A DNA stretch of 64,000 nt from CG2-30-36-16 sp964372115. Lineage in GTDB: Bacteria; Bacteroidota; Ignavibacteria; Ignavibacteriales; Ignavibacteriaceae. The first letter of the stretch is position 1, and each line of letters begins with the position of its first letter. Below the pieces are notes generated by a model. It had not been told where the DNA came from, did no database searches, and saw only the letters and a program-made list of their open reading frames with translations. The DNA lies in NCBI GenBank assembly GCA_964372115.1, contig CAYJPN010000011.1:1-64000 (forward strand), given 5' to 3'. Below, in pieces: positions 27,839-35,570 of the stretch. A program made the position numbers and the translations under genes.

Positions 27839-28306
27839 ATGTGGAAAGAGTTTAAAACTTTTGCAATAAAAGGTAATGCTATCGATATGGCTATCGGAAT
27901 AATAATAGGCGCCGCGTTCGGAACAATTGTTACTTCCCTCGTTGCCGATATTCTAATGCCGCCAATCGGGATGCTTTTAGGTAGTGTGGATTTTAAGAAT
28001 ATTTTTATTTTGCTAAAAGCCGGCGCTGCAACAGCTCCTCCTTACGCTACACTTGCCGACGCACAGACAGCAGGAGCAGTCACATTAAATCTGGGTATGT
28101 TCATCAATAAACTGATTAGTTTTTTAATTGTTGCATGGGCTGTGTTTTTACTTGTAAAGGCTCTTGCCCGCATGCAGCGAAAAAAAGATGATGCACCCGC
28201 TGCTCCTACCACAAAAGATTGCCCTTATTGTGCCTCCAAAGTTTCAATAAAAGCCACACGCTGTGCCTATTGTACAAGCGAACTTCCCGCAGTGGAATTA
28301 AAATAG
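27839..28306 (+). CDS. mscL: Large-conductance mechanosensitive channel with C-terminal zinc ribbon
   Basis: A 155-aa MscL, the turgor-release channel of the inner membrane. The N-terminal amphipathic segment and TM1 (FKTFAIKGNAIDMAIGIIIG, then AAFGTIVTSLVADILMPPIG) are canonical, and TM2 is FINKLISFLIVAWAVFLLV. Instead of ending with the usual short helical bundle, it carries a C-terminal zinc ribbon of about 25 residues with two CPYC/CAYC-type pairs (CPYCASKVSI and RCAYCTSEL). The start is secure with AAGGAGA in front. It stands alone, with a bidirectional terminator downstream. Confidence 0.95.
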   Translation: MWKEFKTFAIKGNAIDMAIGIIIGAAFGTIVTSLVADILMPPIGMLLGSVDFKNIFILLKAGAATAPPYATLADAQTAGAVTLNLGMFINKLISFLIVAWAVFLLVKALARMQRKKDDAPAAPTTKDCPYCASKVSIKATRCAYCTSELPAVELK

Positions 28307-28316
28307 AAAAAAAGTA

Positions 28317-28345
28317 AAAAAAGACGGATTTATTCCGTCTTTTTT
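28317..28345. terminator. Bidirectional terminator between mscL and the protease gene
   Basis: AAAAAAGACGGA (28317-28328) pairs perfectly with TCCGTCTTTTTT (28334-28345) around a 5-base loop, giving a T-run on either strand. On the minus strand the hairpin overlaps the last codons and the stop of the converging protease gene. Confidence 0.9.
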
Positions 28346-29418
28346 ATTTCTGATTTTTGGGTTATACCGCTGCCTAATTCCTCTTTTATAAAAATTTTCC
28401 TGTCTTCGAGTAAATCTTCATTTGCTTCGATAAACTCCAAAATTGCTTCGATAGAAACTACTGTTGTTATACCGTAATTTATAGACATCCTTCTTTCAAC
28501 AAAAAGTTGACCGGTATAAGGAATACGGGGATTATAGTTTAAATTATCTTTTAATTTTTCGGGAACGAGGGATGATTGAAATTCGGCAGGTACGGAACGA
28601 ACCATGCCGACTACTTCAAAGTTCGGCACACCATCTCTTACGGCTAATACAATACCGCCGCTGAACCCACGATTAAAAACGGCATCGAGCAGAAATGAAC
28701 TTTTCCGATCGCGTTTGGGATTGCTGACGATTGCTTTACTTACCATTTTATAATTTAGCGGGTAACCAAATATATAAACGAACGACCCCCACTCAAGTTC
28801 TCTAGCTGCGCCGAGAGGATATCTTAATACAGGCAAAAGTTTTGCTTCTTCGGAGTTTGATTTAAGTCCGATTATTGCAGCATCAAGTTGTTTGTCGTTT
28901 AATATTATTTCAAACTCGCCTACTGTGGGCGCTTCCGGAAGATAGTTCTTTTGCTTTGTTTTTATTGATATGCTTTGAACGATATCGGTTGTATTTCCCA
29001 TGTCTGTTGTAAAATAAGAAATTACGGTATCCGGAAAATCTATTATATGCGAGCAGGTTAGCAGCGCTGTGTAACCTCTGCCGGAATAAATTACTGTCGC
29101 AGTTCCCGATTCTGTTGATTCAAAAAATGTGCGGCTTGCACTCCGGTTAAACATAACATTTTCGTTTAAATCCTTCAGTTTTATATTACTATTAATATCG
29201 AATATATAACTTTGGTAAAACGCAATGCAGTTTATCAATTTTACACTTTTATTTATTTCCTCAAGCTGCTGCGAGCAATTACGGTACGGAAATTCTGTGT
29301 CATACTTGCCGTCATTTAATGTTGGATATGCAATATCATAAATAGCAGATGAACAAGAAAATGAAATAACCGAAATGAGAAGTAGAATGGTAAAATGGAG
29401 TATGAATTTATTTTTCAT
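28330..29418 (-). CDS. Trypsin-like serine protease lipoprotein
   Basis: A protein of about 362 aa with a lipoprotein signal (MKNKFILHFTILLLISVISF, then SCSS). The trypsin-like triad is visible: His in LLTCSHII, Asp in QLDAAIIGL and Ser in NRGFSGGIVLA, spaced as in S1/DegP-type proteases. It has no PDZ domain. The ORF can be extended to a TTG 15 bp upstream, but the ATG at 29418 gives the better signal peptide. It converges on mscL with a shared terminator. Likely periplasmic or outer-membrane proteolysis; the substrate is unknown. The triad assignment is by eye. Confidence 0.78.
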   Translation of the reverse strand: MKNKFILHFTILLLISVISFSCSSAIYDIAYPTLNDGKYDTEFPYRNCSQQLEEINKSVKLINCIAFYQSYIFDINSNIKLKDLNENVMFNRSASRTFFESTESGTATVIYSGRGYTALLTCSHIIDFPDTVISYFTTDMGNTTDIVQSISIKTKQKNYLPEAPTVGEFEIILNDKQLDAAIIGLKSNSEEAKLLPVLRYPLGAARELEWGSFVYIFGYPLNYKMVSKAIVSNPKRDRKSSFLLDAVFNRGFSGGIVLAVRDGVPNFEVVGMVRSVPAEFQSSLVPEKLKDNLNYNPRIPYTGQLFVERRMSINYGITTVVSIEAILEFIEANEDLLEDRKIFIKEELGSGITQKSEIKKTE

Positions 29419-29505
29419 TTTAAAGCCGGGCAATATAAATAATTAATGTTCCTGGGTTTAATATAAACTTTTAAGGGCGAAATGTCACCCACGGGATGCG
29501 CGCAG

Positions 29506-30144
29506 TTATTTTTGTTGTTTTAAAAAAGCATCAAGTTCAAAAAGAGAATCAAAATAAAAGAGATTTTTATATCGACTAATTACGCTTTCATCGGTATGTT
29601 TTATCCCCTGCCCGCCAATTAATATTTTCTGGTCAGGAAAGTGTTTCCGGATATTATCAATTTCTTCCACGAGACGAAGAAAATTTAAATAAAAATTAAA
29701 TGATAACCCTACAACATCCGGTTTTTTCTGTTCGATAAGTTTTAACATTTCGCGTGTGGGTGTGGAAGCGCCGAGAAAAGAAACATCCCAGCCGTTTAAC
29801 TCAAAAATGTGGGCTGCCATACGTGCGCCGATAAGGTGAAATTCTTTATCAACACAGGATATAATAGCCTTTTTACCTGCCTTTGCTGTATGTGCATATT
29901 TTAAATGAGTCAATCCCATCAAACTTTCGATAACCTGTGTAGCGGCGTGTTCTTCAGCGATTGATATCTGATTATCTTCCCACATTTTACCAATGAGAAA
30001 TAACGATCGCTGGAATAATTCGGTATAAATTTCTTTTACATCAACATTAGTGTTGTGTAAGTTTTCTATAATACCCTCGCATTTGGATTTATCGCTTGCC
30101 ATCAGGCTATTAAAAAAATCAAAAAAATATACTTCTTTTACCAT
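29506..30144 (-). CDS. Stand-alone cobalamin-binding protein, CarH photoreceptor-like
   Basis: A 212-aa cytoplasmic protein. The first part (about 1-90) matches the helical B12-binding cap domain and the second (about 92-205) the Rossmann-like B12-binding domain, with the lower-ligand motif E-x-H-x-x-G (EFHLIG, His about 103), LGAS and GGQG. The cap contains MWEDNQISIAEEH, which fits W-x9-E-H (Trp about 55, Glu-His about 65-66), the motif tied to light sensing by adenosylcobalamin in CarH. CarH has an N-terminal MerR-type DNA-binding domain; here there is none. I chose the ATG at 30144 rather than the GTG before it. No B12 enzyme or obvious target lies next to it. A corrinoid-transfer role is the alternative. 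Confidence 0.88.
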   Translation of the reverse strand: MVKEVYFFDFFNSLMASDKSKCEGIIENLHNTNVDVKEIYTELFQRSLFLIGKMWEDNQISIAEEHAATQVIESLMGLTHLKYAHTAKAGKKAIISCVDKEFHLIGARMAAHIFELNGWDVSFLGASTPTREMLKLIEQKKPDVVGLSFNFYLNFLRLVEEIDNIRKHFPDQKILIGGQGIKHTDESVISRYKNLFYFDSLFELDAFLKQQK

Positions 30145-30357
30145 CACTAAAAATTTTTACTTGTTACAGAAGATAACAAACATACGTCAAGGAAAGTTTC
30201 ACTTTTTTTAACGGCAATAAAAAATAAATGAATTTTTTTTAGTAACGATAAAAATTAGCATCTGATATTTTTGACCGGTTTATTACAACAGGCAAAACCT
30301 GCCTTTCGGGTCGACAATTTGTAAGATAATAAATATCAAATATTTAGGCGGCTAAAA

Positions 30358-32466
30358 TCATTTTAATAGAACCATCTTTCTCGTCTGCACAAAATCTCCA
30401 GCCTGCAATCTGTAGAAATATACTCCGCTTGGTAAGTTTGCTGCATTCCAATTTAGTTCATAAGTGCCAATAGATTTTTCTTCACTGACTAAAGTTTCTA
30501 ATTCTTCACCGAGTGTATTAAATATTTTTAATATTACTTGAGATGATTTTGGAATTGAATATTTTATAACTGAAGAACTATTGAATGGGTTTGGATAATT
30601 CTGTCCTAATAAAAATTCGTTTGGCTGAGCAAAATTGTTTTTTTCATCTTCAATAAAAGTCGCTCCGCCGTTTGATGTTCGCAGGATTGTTCCAGATAGT
30701 GCCCCAAAACCAACAGCCGTACCATTATTTGCATCTGTAAATGAAACAGCATATAAAGAGTATGAAGTTCCACTATTTTGTGAAGACCAGCTATTACCTC
30801 CGTCTGTTGTCCGCAGGATTATTCCCTTATAGCCAACTATAGTACCATTATTTGCATCTGCAAAAGAAACACTAGCCAACCAAGTCTCAGTTCCGCTATT
30901 TTGTAAGGTCCAGCTATTACCACCGTCTGTTGTTCTCAGGATTATTCCATACCCAACAGCTGTACCGTTATTTGCATCTGTAAATGAAACAGCATATAAA
31001 GTGTGTGTAGTTCCGCTAGTTTGTGAAGTCCAGATCTTTCCTCCGTCTATTGTTCGTAGGATTGTTCCACTACCTCCAACAATCGTACCGATATTTGAAT
31101 CTGTAAAGCAGACACCCATCAAGCCTTTTGTAGTTCCGCTATTTTGAGAAATCCAGTTAATTCCCCCATCTGTTGTTCTCAGGATTATACCGCCACTGCC
31201 AACAGCTGTACTATTATTTGCATCGATTAAAGAAACACCGAATAAAATGTTTGTAGTTCCGCTAGTTTGAGAAATCCAGTTAATTCCCCCATCTGTTGTT
31301 CGTAGTATTGTTCCATAATCGCCAACAATTATTCCGTTATTTAAATCTGCAAAGGAGACACATTCTAAATCATTTGTAGTTCCGCTTATCTGTTCAGTCC
31401 AGCTCTTTCCTCCGTCTATTGTCCGTATGATTGCTCCAAAACCGCCGACTACTGTCCCGTTATTTGCATCTGTAAATGAGACACCATACAACCATTGCCA
31501 ATCTGTATTCCCACTTGTTTGTAAGGTCCAGTTATTTCCTCCATCCGTTGTCGTCAAGATTATTCCAAAATAACCAACAGCGGTACCATTGTTTGCATCT
31601 GTTAAGGATACACATCTCAAATAATATCCAGATCCGCTTATTGTTTGTGAAGTCCAGCTTTTTCCTCCATCTGTTGTCCGCTGGATTATACCATAATCGC
31701 CAACTATAGTGCCGTTATTTGCATCTGTAAATGAGACACTGCTCAGCCAAGGATCATCAATTCCTGCTTGCCAAGTCCAGTTATTTCCTCCATTTGTTGT
31801 TCGAAGAATTGTTGTCCACCTGCCAACAGCCGTTCCATTATTTGCATCTGTAAAGCAAACACCATGTAAATCATAATAAGTTCCGCTCGATTGTGAAGTC
31901 CAGCTATTTCCTCCGTTTGTTGTTCGAAGTATTTTTCCACCAGCCCCGACAGTCGTACCATTATTTACATCTGTAAAGCAGACAGCAAACAAATCATTTA
32001 AAGTTCCGCTCGATTGTACAGTCCAACTATTTCCTCCGTTTGTTGTTCGAAGTATTTTTCCACCAGCTCCAACAGTCGTACCATTATTTGCATTTGTAAA
32101 GCAAACACCAAACAAATTGTTTGTAATTCCGCTAGTTTGTGAAGTCCAACTATTTCCCCCATTTGTAGTTCTTATGATTTTTCCACCAGCACCAACTGCG
32201 GTGCCGTTATTTATATCTGTAAAGGAGACCGCAAATAATGTATCTGTAGTTCCGCTATTTTGAGAAATCCAACTGTTTCCTCCATTTGTTGTTCGGATTA
32301 TTGTTCCATTATTACCAACTGCTATACCATAACTTGAGTTGACGAAGTCGACTGATAATAAATTATTCCCTTGTGGTAATGGATTTTGCCAAAACCATTG
32401 TGCATAAACTTGAAATGTAATTGTTAGAGTGAATGCGAAAACAAAGACAAGAGCTATCTTTTTCAT
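30358..32466 (-). CDS. T9SS-exported YCF48-like repeat protein (14 propeller-type repeats)
   Basis: A protein of about 702 aa. Its signal peptide (MKKIALVFVFAFTLTITFQV, then YAQ) is followed by 14 near-identical repeats of about 41-43 residues of the type L-x-x-V-x-F-T-D-A-N-N-G-T-A-V-G, then IL-RTTDGG-NSW. These are BNR/YCF48-like beta-propeller units, enough for two seven-bladed propellers. A C-terminal T9SS sorting domain (GQNYPNPFNSSSVIKY) ends in TRKMVLLK. The repeats are also conserved as DNA. I chose the ATG at 32466 (AAGGT in front) rather than an upstream TTG. Likely a surface or secreted scaffold or glycan-binding protein; the YCF48 similarity does not imply photosystem assembly here. 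Confidence 0.9.
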   Translation of the reverse strand: MKKIALVFVFAFTLTITFQVYAQWFWQNPLPQGNNLLSVDFVNSSYGIAVGNNGTIIRTTNGGNSWISQNSGTTDTLFAVSFTDINNGTAVGAGGKIIRTTNGGNSWTSQTSGITNNLFGVCFTNANNGTTVGAGGKILRTTNGGNSWTVQSSGTLNDLFAVCFTDVNNGTTVGAGGKILRTTNGGNSWTSQSSGTYYDLHGVCFTDANNGTAVGRWTTILRTTNGGNNWTWQAGIDDPWLSSVSFTDANNGTIVGDYGIIQRTTDGGKSWTSQTISGSGYYLRCVSLTDANNGTAVGYFGIILTTTDGGNNWTLQTSGNTDWQWLYGVSFTDANNGTVVGGFGAIIRTIDGGKSWTEQISGTTNDLECVSFADLNNGIIVGDYGTILRTTDGGINWISQTSGTTNILFGVSLIDANNSTAVGSGGIILRTTDGGINWISQNSGTTKGLMGVCFTDSNIGTIVGGSGTILRTIDGGKIWTSQTSGTTHTLYAVSFTDANNGTAVGYGIILRTTDGGNSWTLQNSGTETWLASVSFADANNGTIVGYKGIILRTTDGGNSWSSQNSGTSYSLYAVSFTDANNGTAVGFGALSGTILRTSNGGATFIEDEKNNFAQPNEFLLGQNYPNPFNSSSVIKYSIPKSSQVILKIFNTLGEELETLVSEEKSIGTYELNWNAANLPSGVYFYRLQAGDFVQTRKMVLLK

Positions 32467-32598
32467 AAGTAACCTTAAGAAAAACAATAAATAGATTTAC
32501 TTAAATAATAGAAAGTTAGTTGTTAAAAGCAAGAGTGAAATTATAATTTCATAGGAGATTATGAAATTATTTAGGTAACGATTATTCCCGGTTGTTTT

Positions 32599-32752
32599 GA
32601 TACATCCCGCCGTGTAGCTTTGGGATTAAATTCAACTTTAACACGGCGGGACACTCAACAACTTTGTGAAGTCGAATTGCTCGTTTTTATTGAGGATACA
32701 ATTAACAACTTTGCATAATCCAGGGTGACTGAGTGTCCCAATGGGATGTATC
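32599..32752. repeat. Multi-stem palindromic element
   Basis: A 154-bp non-coding unit with nested inverted repeats: GATACATCCC (32599-32608) with GGGATGTATC (32743-32752) at the ends, CCCGCCGTGT (32606-32615) with ACACGGCGGG (32641-32650), and GGGACACTC (32648-32656) with GAGTGTCCC (32731-32739). It could be a MITE-like element or a structured RNA. It has no coding potential. Confidence 0.6.
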
Positions 32753-32758
32753 GAAGTC

Positions 32759-33238
32759 ACCGGCAGGAACATGTCCCGTTAGGGACAAAATATTTCTAGC
32801 AAATCAACATCCCAAAATGATTCCCGTCTCGTAGAGACGAAACATATATTACAGAATTGTAAAAATAATATTGAACCCCGATGGGGTTCGGTTGTTTTTG
32901 GGGTTTATATTATTCTACAAATATTTAACCCCGATGGGGTAAGGAATATTTGCGAATATTTCTCTGGCGCCTAAATGTTTTTCCAAACAAACATAATCCA
33001 ACCCAGATACACCGGCGAGAACATGTCTCGTTAGGGACAAAATATTTCTAGCAAATCAACATCCCAAAATGATTCCCGTCTCGNNNNNNNNNNNNNNNNN
33101 NNNNNNNNNNNNNNNNNNNNNNNNNNNNNNNNNNNNNNNNNNNNNNNNNNNNNNNNNNNNNNNNNNNNNNNNNNNNNNNNNNNAGACGAAACATATATTA
33201 CAGAATTGTAAAAATAATATTGAACCCCGATGGGGTTC
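32759..33238. repeat. Two copies of a hairpin mosaic repeat, broken by a gap
   Basis: A 131-bp unit (32759-32889) recurs 252 bp later (33011-33083, resuming at 33184-33238). Each copy holds three small hairpins in order: GTCCC-GTTA-GGGAC (32773-32786), CGTCTC-GTA-GAGACG (32825-32839) and GAACCCC-GAT-GGGGTTC (32873-32889). A further ACCCC-GAT-GGGGT stands at 32928-32940 between the copies. The assembly gap falls inside the second hairpin of copy two. I see no transposase nearby; these resemble REP-like dispersed hairpins. Confidence 0.75.
33084..33183. other. Assembly gap of 100 N
   Basis: Exactly 100 N, the usual placeholder for unknown length. It sits inside the CGTCTC/GAGACG hairpin of a repeat; compared with copy one only three bases (TAG) would be missing, or any number of further repeat copies. 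The region 33239-33624 beyond it contains no gene that I can see. Confidence 0.95.
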
Positions 33239-33429
33239 TTAATAATGTGTTAATAAAACACTATTTTTTTACCCGAATTTTTTCCGCGTAGCGGATAAAT
33301 TATTTTAGTAACCCACCAAAATAAAATTACAATCTCAGTAGGAGATTTATAGTTTCTTAATTGTCTCCTCTTCTAAAATAATCAATGCGATTTCTTAATT
33401 AACCGGTTTTAATTCTTTTTGTATCAAGC

Positions 33430-33600
33430 CCGGCTCAAAAAGAATTGAAGTTGTTTCCGTAAGAATTGAGTTTGATTTTATTTATATCGGCATCAATTCT
33501 AAGAGAATCCAAGTCGATTCTCCGGGAAACAGAGCCAATTCTCCGGGAAACCGGCTCGATTAGAAAAGAATCAAGAAGGGTCTAAAAGAATCAAAAGTTT
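33430..33600. repeat. Degenerate GAATT/GAATC-rich repeats
   Basis: Short degenerate repeats built around AGAATTGA / AGAATCAA. ATTCTCCGGGAAAC occurs twice, 21 bp apart (33517-33530 and 33538-33551). The stretch is non-coding and lies just downstream of the 33625-34110 gene. Confidence 0.45.
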
Positions 33601-33624
33601 TCATATATCACTCCTTATAATTAT

Positions 33625-34110
33625 TCAAAAGACCCAGATTATTCCGGCATCTAAATTTGGACCAATATCTTTAAACTTCCATTTTTTAGTAGCAAAAGAT
33701 TCGATTACTTCTATTTCAATTCCTCCACGAATGAATAATTGCAAGCCATATTTATAGAATGGTAGAAAACCTAAAGTAGGAGAAATTAAAATGCCCTTAT
33801 AGACGCTTCCGGGTTGTTCAACATACGTTGTGATTAAACCTGTTGAAAATCCAGCCTCATCAAAATGATAATTTAGAGCTATTGAATACCTATTTTGATC
33901 ATCAGATAACCCAATAAAATTTCGGACATCTTTTCCTATACCCATTTCTGTTGAGAAGTGATTCTTAATCAATATACTTGCATTTAATCTTAAACCGGCA
34001 GAAATACCCCCCGCAATTCCTATATTAAATTTGGGAAAAGCTGAAACAATTTTATCTTGAGCAAAAAATATATTTGAAAACAATATGATAATTAGAAAGA
34101 ACTTTTTCAT
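33625..34110 (-). CDS. Exported beta-rich protein of unknown function
   Basis: A 161-aa protein with a signal peptide (about 1-18, ending NIFFAQ). The mature part consists of alternating strands with aromatic ends (RYSIALNYHFDEAGFSTGLI, YGLQLFIRGGIEIEV) and finishes with IIWVF, so a small outer-membrane barrel is likely, the terminal aromatic residue fitting BAM insertion. I recognise no family. It overlaps the upstream gene by 4 bp (ATGA), so the two are co-expressed. Confidence 0.65.
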   Translation of the reverse strand: MKKFFLIIILFSNIFFAQDKIVSAFPKFNIGIAGGISAGLRLNASILIKNHFSTEMGIGKDVRNFIGLSDDQNRYSIALNYHFDEAGFSTGLITTYVEQPGSVYKGILISPTLGFLPFYKYGLQLFIRGGIEIEVIESFATKKWKFKDIGPNLDAGIIWVF

Positions 34111-34958
34111 TTTTCTTCTCTCAAATCTAGTTCATTCCATTTAAAATGATTTTTTTCGTAATATTTCTTTAAATCGTGCCATTGAATAATAGTGGTGAAA
34201 ATCATATCGTGTAAAACCGTTCCTTTTGTTTTTTCCGGATCCCAATATTTTTGCAGCATACTTCGAGCATAAATAGCGATACAATAAACATCCGGATAAT
34301 TATATAATAAATCATGCGGCATTACACTAAGTGTATGTAAATAATAATATACATAAAGATAATCTGTTTCTTTTTCAGGTTTTTCTTTAACTCTCTTTTT
34401 AAGCTGCGCACTGTATTCATCACTACTAATTTCAAGCCTCTTAGAAATTATATTTTTAAGATCATTAAATACACTTATATAATCACCGTCCGGCTCAACC
34501 ACTTTGAAAGGTATCTCATTTGTCCATAAAATTTCATTCCGTAATGTATCCTTACCTTCTATCAGTAAATTGCGATATCCTTCCTGTAAAGTATAATTAC
34601 CCGGTAAAAATATTCTGGTTAATAATTCATCCATCTCTATTTTCCCAAATACCTCACTTATATATCCTTGATAAACTATAAACTCTCCAGGTATAAGAGT
34701 TTCATCAATTAATACGTCGGGGTACCCTAAAAAGCCTAAATTACTAATTTCTATTCCGTCTTTTTTAATAATAAAACAACGTACGTTTAAGTCATGTGTA
34801 TATGTGTAGGTAGTATTGGAAACATTTTTTAAATATAATAATGAAACGATTGGTTCCCCCTGCCTGTAAACTTCTTTTTCGAGTTTAAGCGAAATCTCAA
34901 GCTGCGCAAACAAGCTGGTTGTGAATAAGAATGTTAAAACAAATAGTATTTTTTTCAT
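34107..34958 (-). CDS. Exported protein of unknown function
   Basis: A 283-aa protein with a signal peptide (about 1-18, ending LFAQL). The N-terminal half looks like an Ig-type beta domain of the kind that carries intracellular-protease-inhibitor or chaperone-usher features (LEKEVYRQGEPIVSLLYLKN, then a LLIEGKDTL region), and the C-terminal half is helical and charged. No catalytic motif is visible. It forms a two-gene unit with the following small barrel-like protein through a 4-bp overlap. Function unknown. Confidence 0.65.
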   Translation of the reverse strand: MKKILFVLTFLFTTSLFAQLEISLKLEKEVYRQGEPIVSLLYLKNVSNTTYTYTHDLNVRCFIIKKDGIEISNLGFLGYPDVLIDETLIPGEFIVYQGYISEVFGKIEMDELLTRIFLPGNYTLQEGYRNLLIEGKDTLRNEILWTNEIPFKVVEPDGDYISVFNDLKNIISKRLEISSDEYSAQLKKRVKEKPEKETDYLYVYYYLHTLSVMPHDLLYNYPDVYCIAIYARSMLQKYWDPEKTKGTVLHDMIFTTIIQWHDLKKYYEKNHFKWNELDLREEK

Positions 34959-35328
34959 TGCGTACTCCGGCTTAAGTTGTTTTTATTTTTTTTCACTTGC
35001 TTACCTTTCCCTTCGGGCGACCAGTTAATATTCATTAATTTTCGTATTACGGCTTCGCAAAAAGATTGAATGCTCGAATTCTTTTATAAACTGCCAGGTC
35101 ATACATTTCAGAATGAATAAATAAAACAAATAGACTTTACAACAAATACACTTTACTTTAAAGGAAAAAATTGAGAATTGTAACCCGGAACAGCAGCGCG
35201 TAAATTATTTTTTTTAACACCGTTCCCCCGAAAATGACAATTTATATTTTTGTTGTCTCGTACCATAAGTGTTCCCGTAAAATTGTTGTTACAAATTTAT
35301 AAAAAAAAACCGGAAAGAAGCAGATTTA

Positions 35329-35357
35329 TAATGTGCAATGCAGAATGCACAATGAAT
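35329..35357. repeat. AATG-type intergenic repeat, copy 1
   Basis: A tandem of AATGTGCAATG, CAGAATG and CACAATGAAT. Related copies lie at 40738-40773 and, inverted, at 42436-42468, all between genes. Confidence 0.6.
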
Positions 35358-35509
35358 CCGTTTGCTGACGGAACAATGACTGCGGCTGGGCATCGGTGAG
35401 GTTTGTGAAAGATTAGTGACTCATATTAATTATTGTTTTCGACTTCTGTTGGCTGCAATGTTATCCAATAAAACGGGGATATTTGTAATCCATTATTAAA
35501 TCAATTTTC

Positions 35510-35547
35510 AATACCGGTATAATTAGTTATTTTTAATACCGTTATAA
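35510..35547 (+). promoter_or_regulatory. Direct repeat upstream of the amylase gene, possible operator
   Basis: AATACCGGTATAA (35510-35522) and AATACCGTTATAA (35535-35547) match at 12 of 13 bases, 25 bp apart start to start, ending 23 bp before the ATG. The first is itself nearly palindromic (ATACCGGTAT). The position and spacing fit a regulator site; no regulator is identified. Confidence 0.45.
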
Positions 35548-35570
35548 AACAGAATTAACCAGGAAGATTT

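Larger units (their letters stand above)
34959..35570. other. Divergent intergenic region upstream of the amylase gene
   Basis: No gene in 612 bp. It contains one copy of the AATG-type intergenic repeat (35329-35357) and a direct repeat near the amylase start (35510-35547), listed separately. Other stretches show only AT-rich spacer and a short GGCG-bearing segment with no clear structure. Confidence 0.5.

Noticed and set aside
30358..32466. Photosystem II assembly factor (YCF48) as a sign of phototrophy
   Set aside because: The similarity lies only in the propeller repeats; the protein is a T9SS export, and no photosynthesis gene is in the window.
32599..33238. CRISPR array
   Set aside because: The repeats are long, contain several different hairpins and are not separated by uniform spacers; no cas genes are near.
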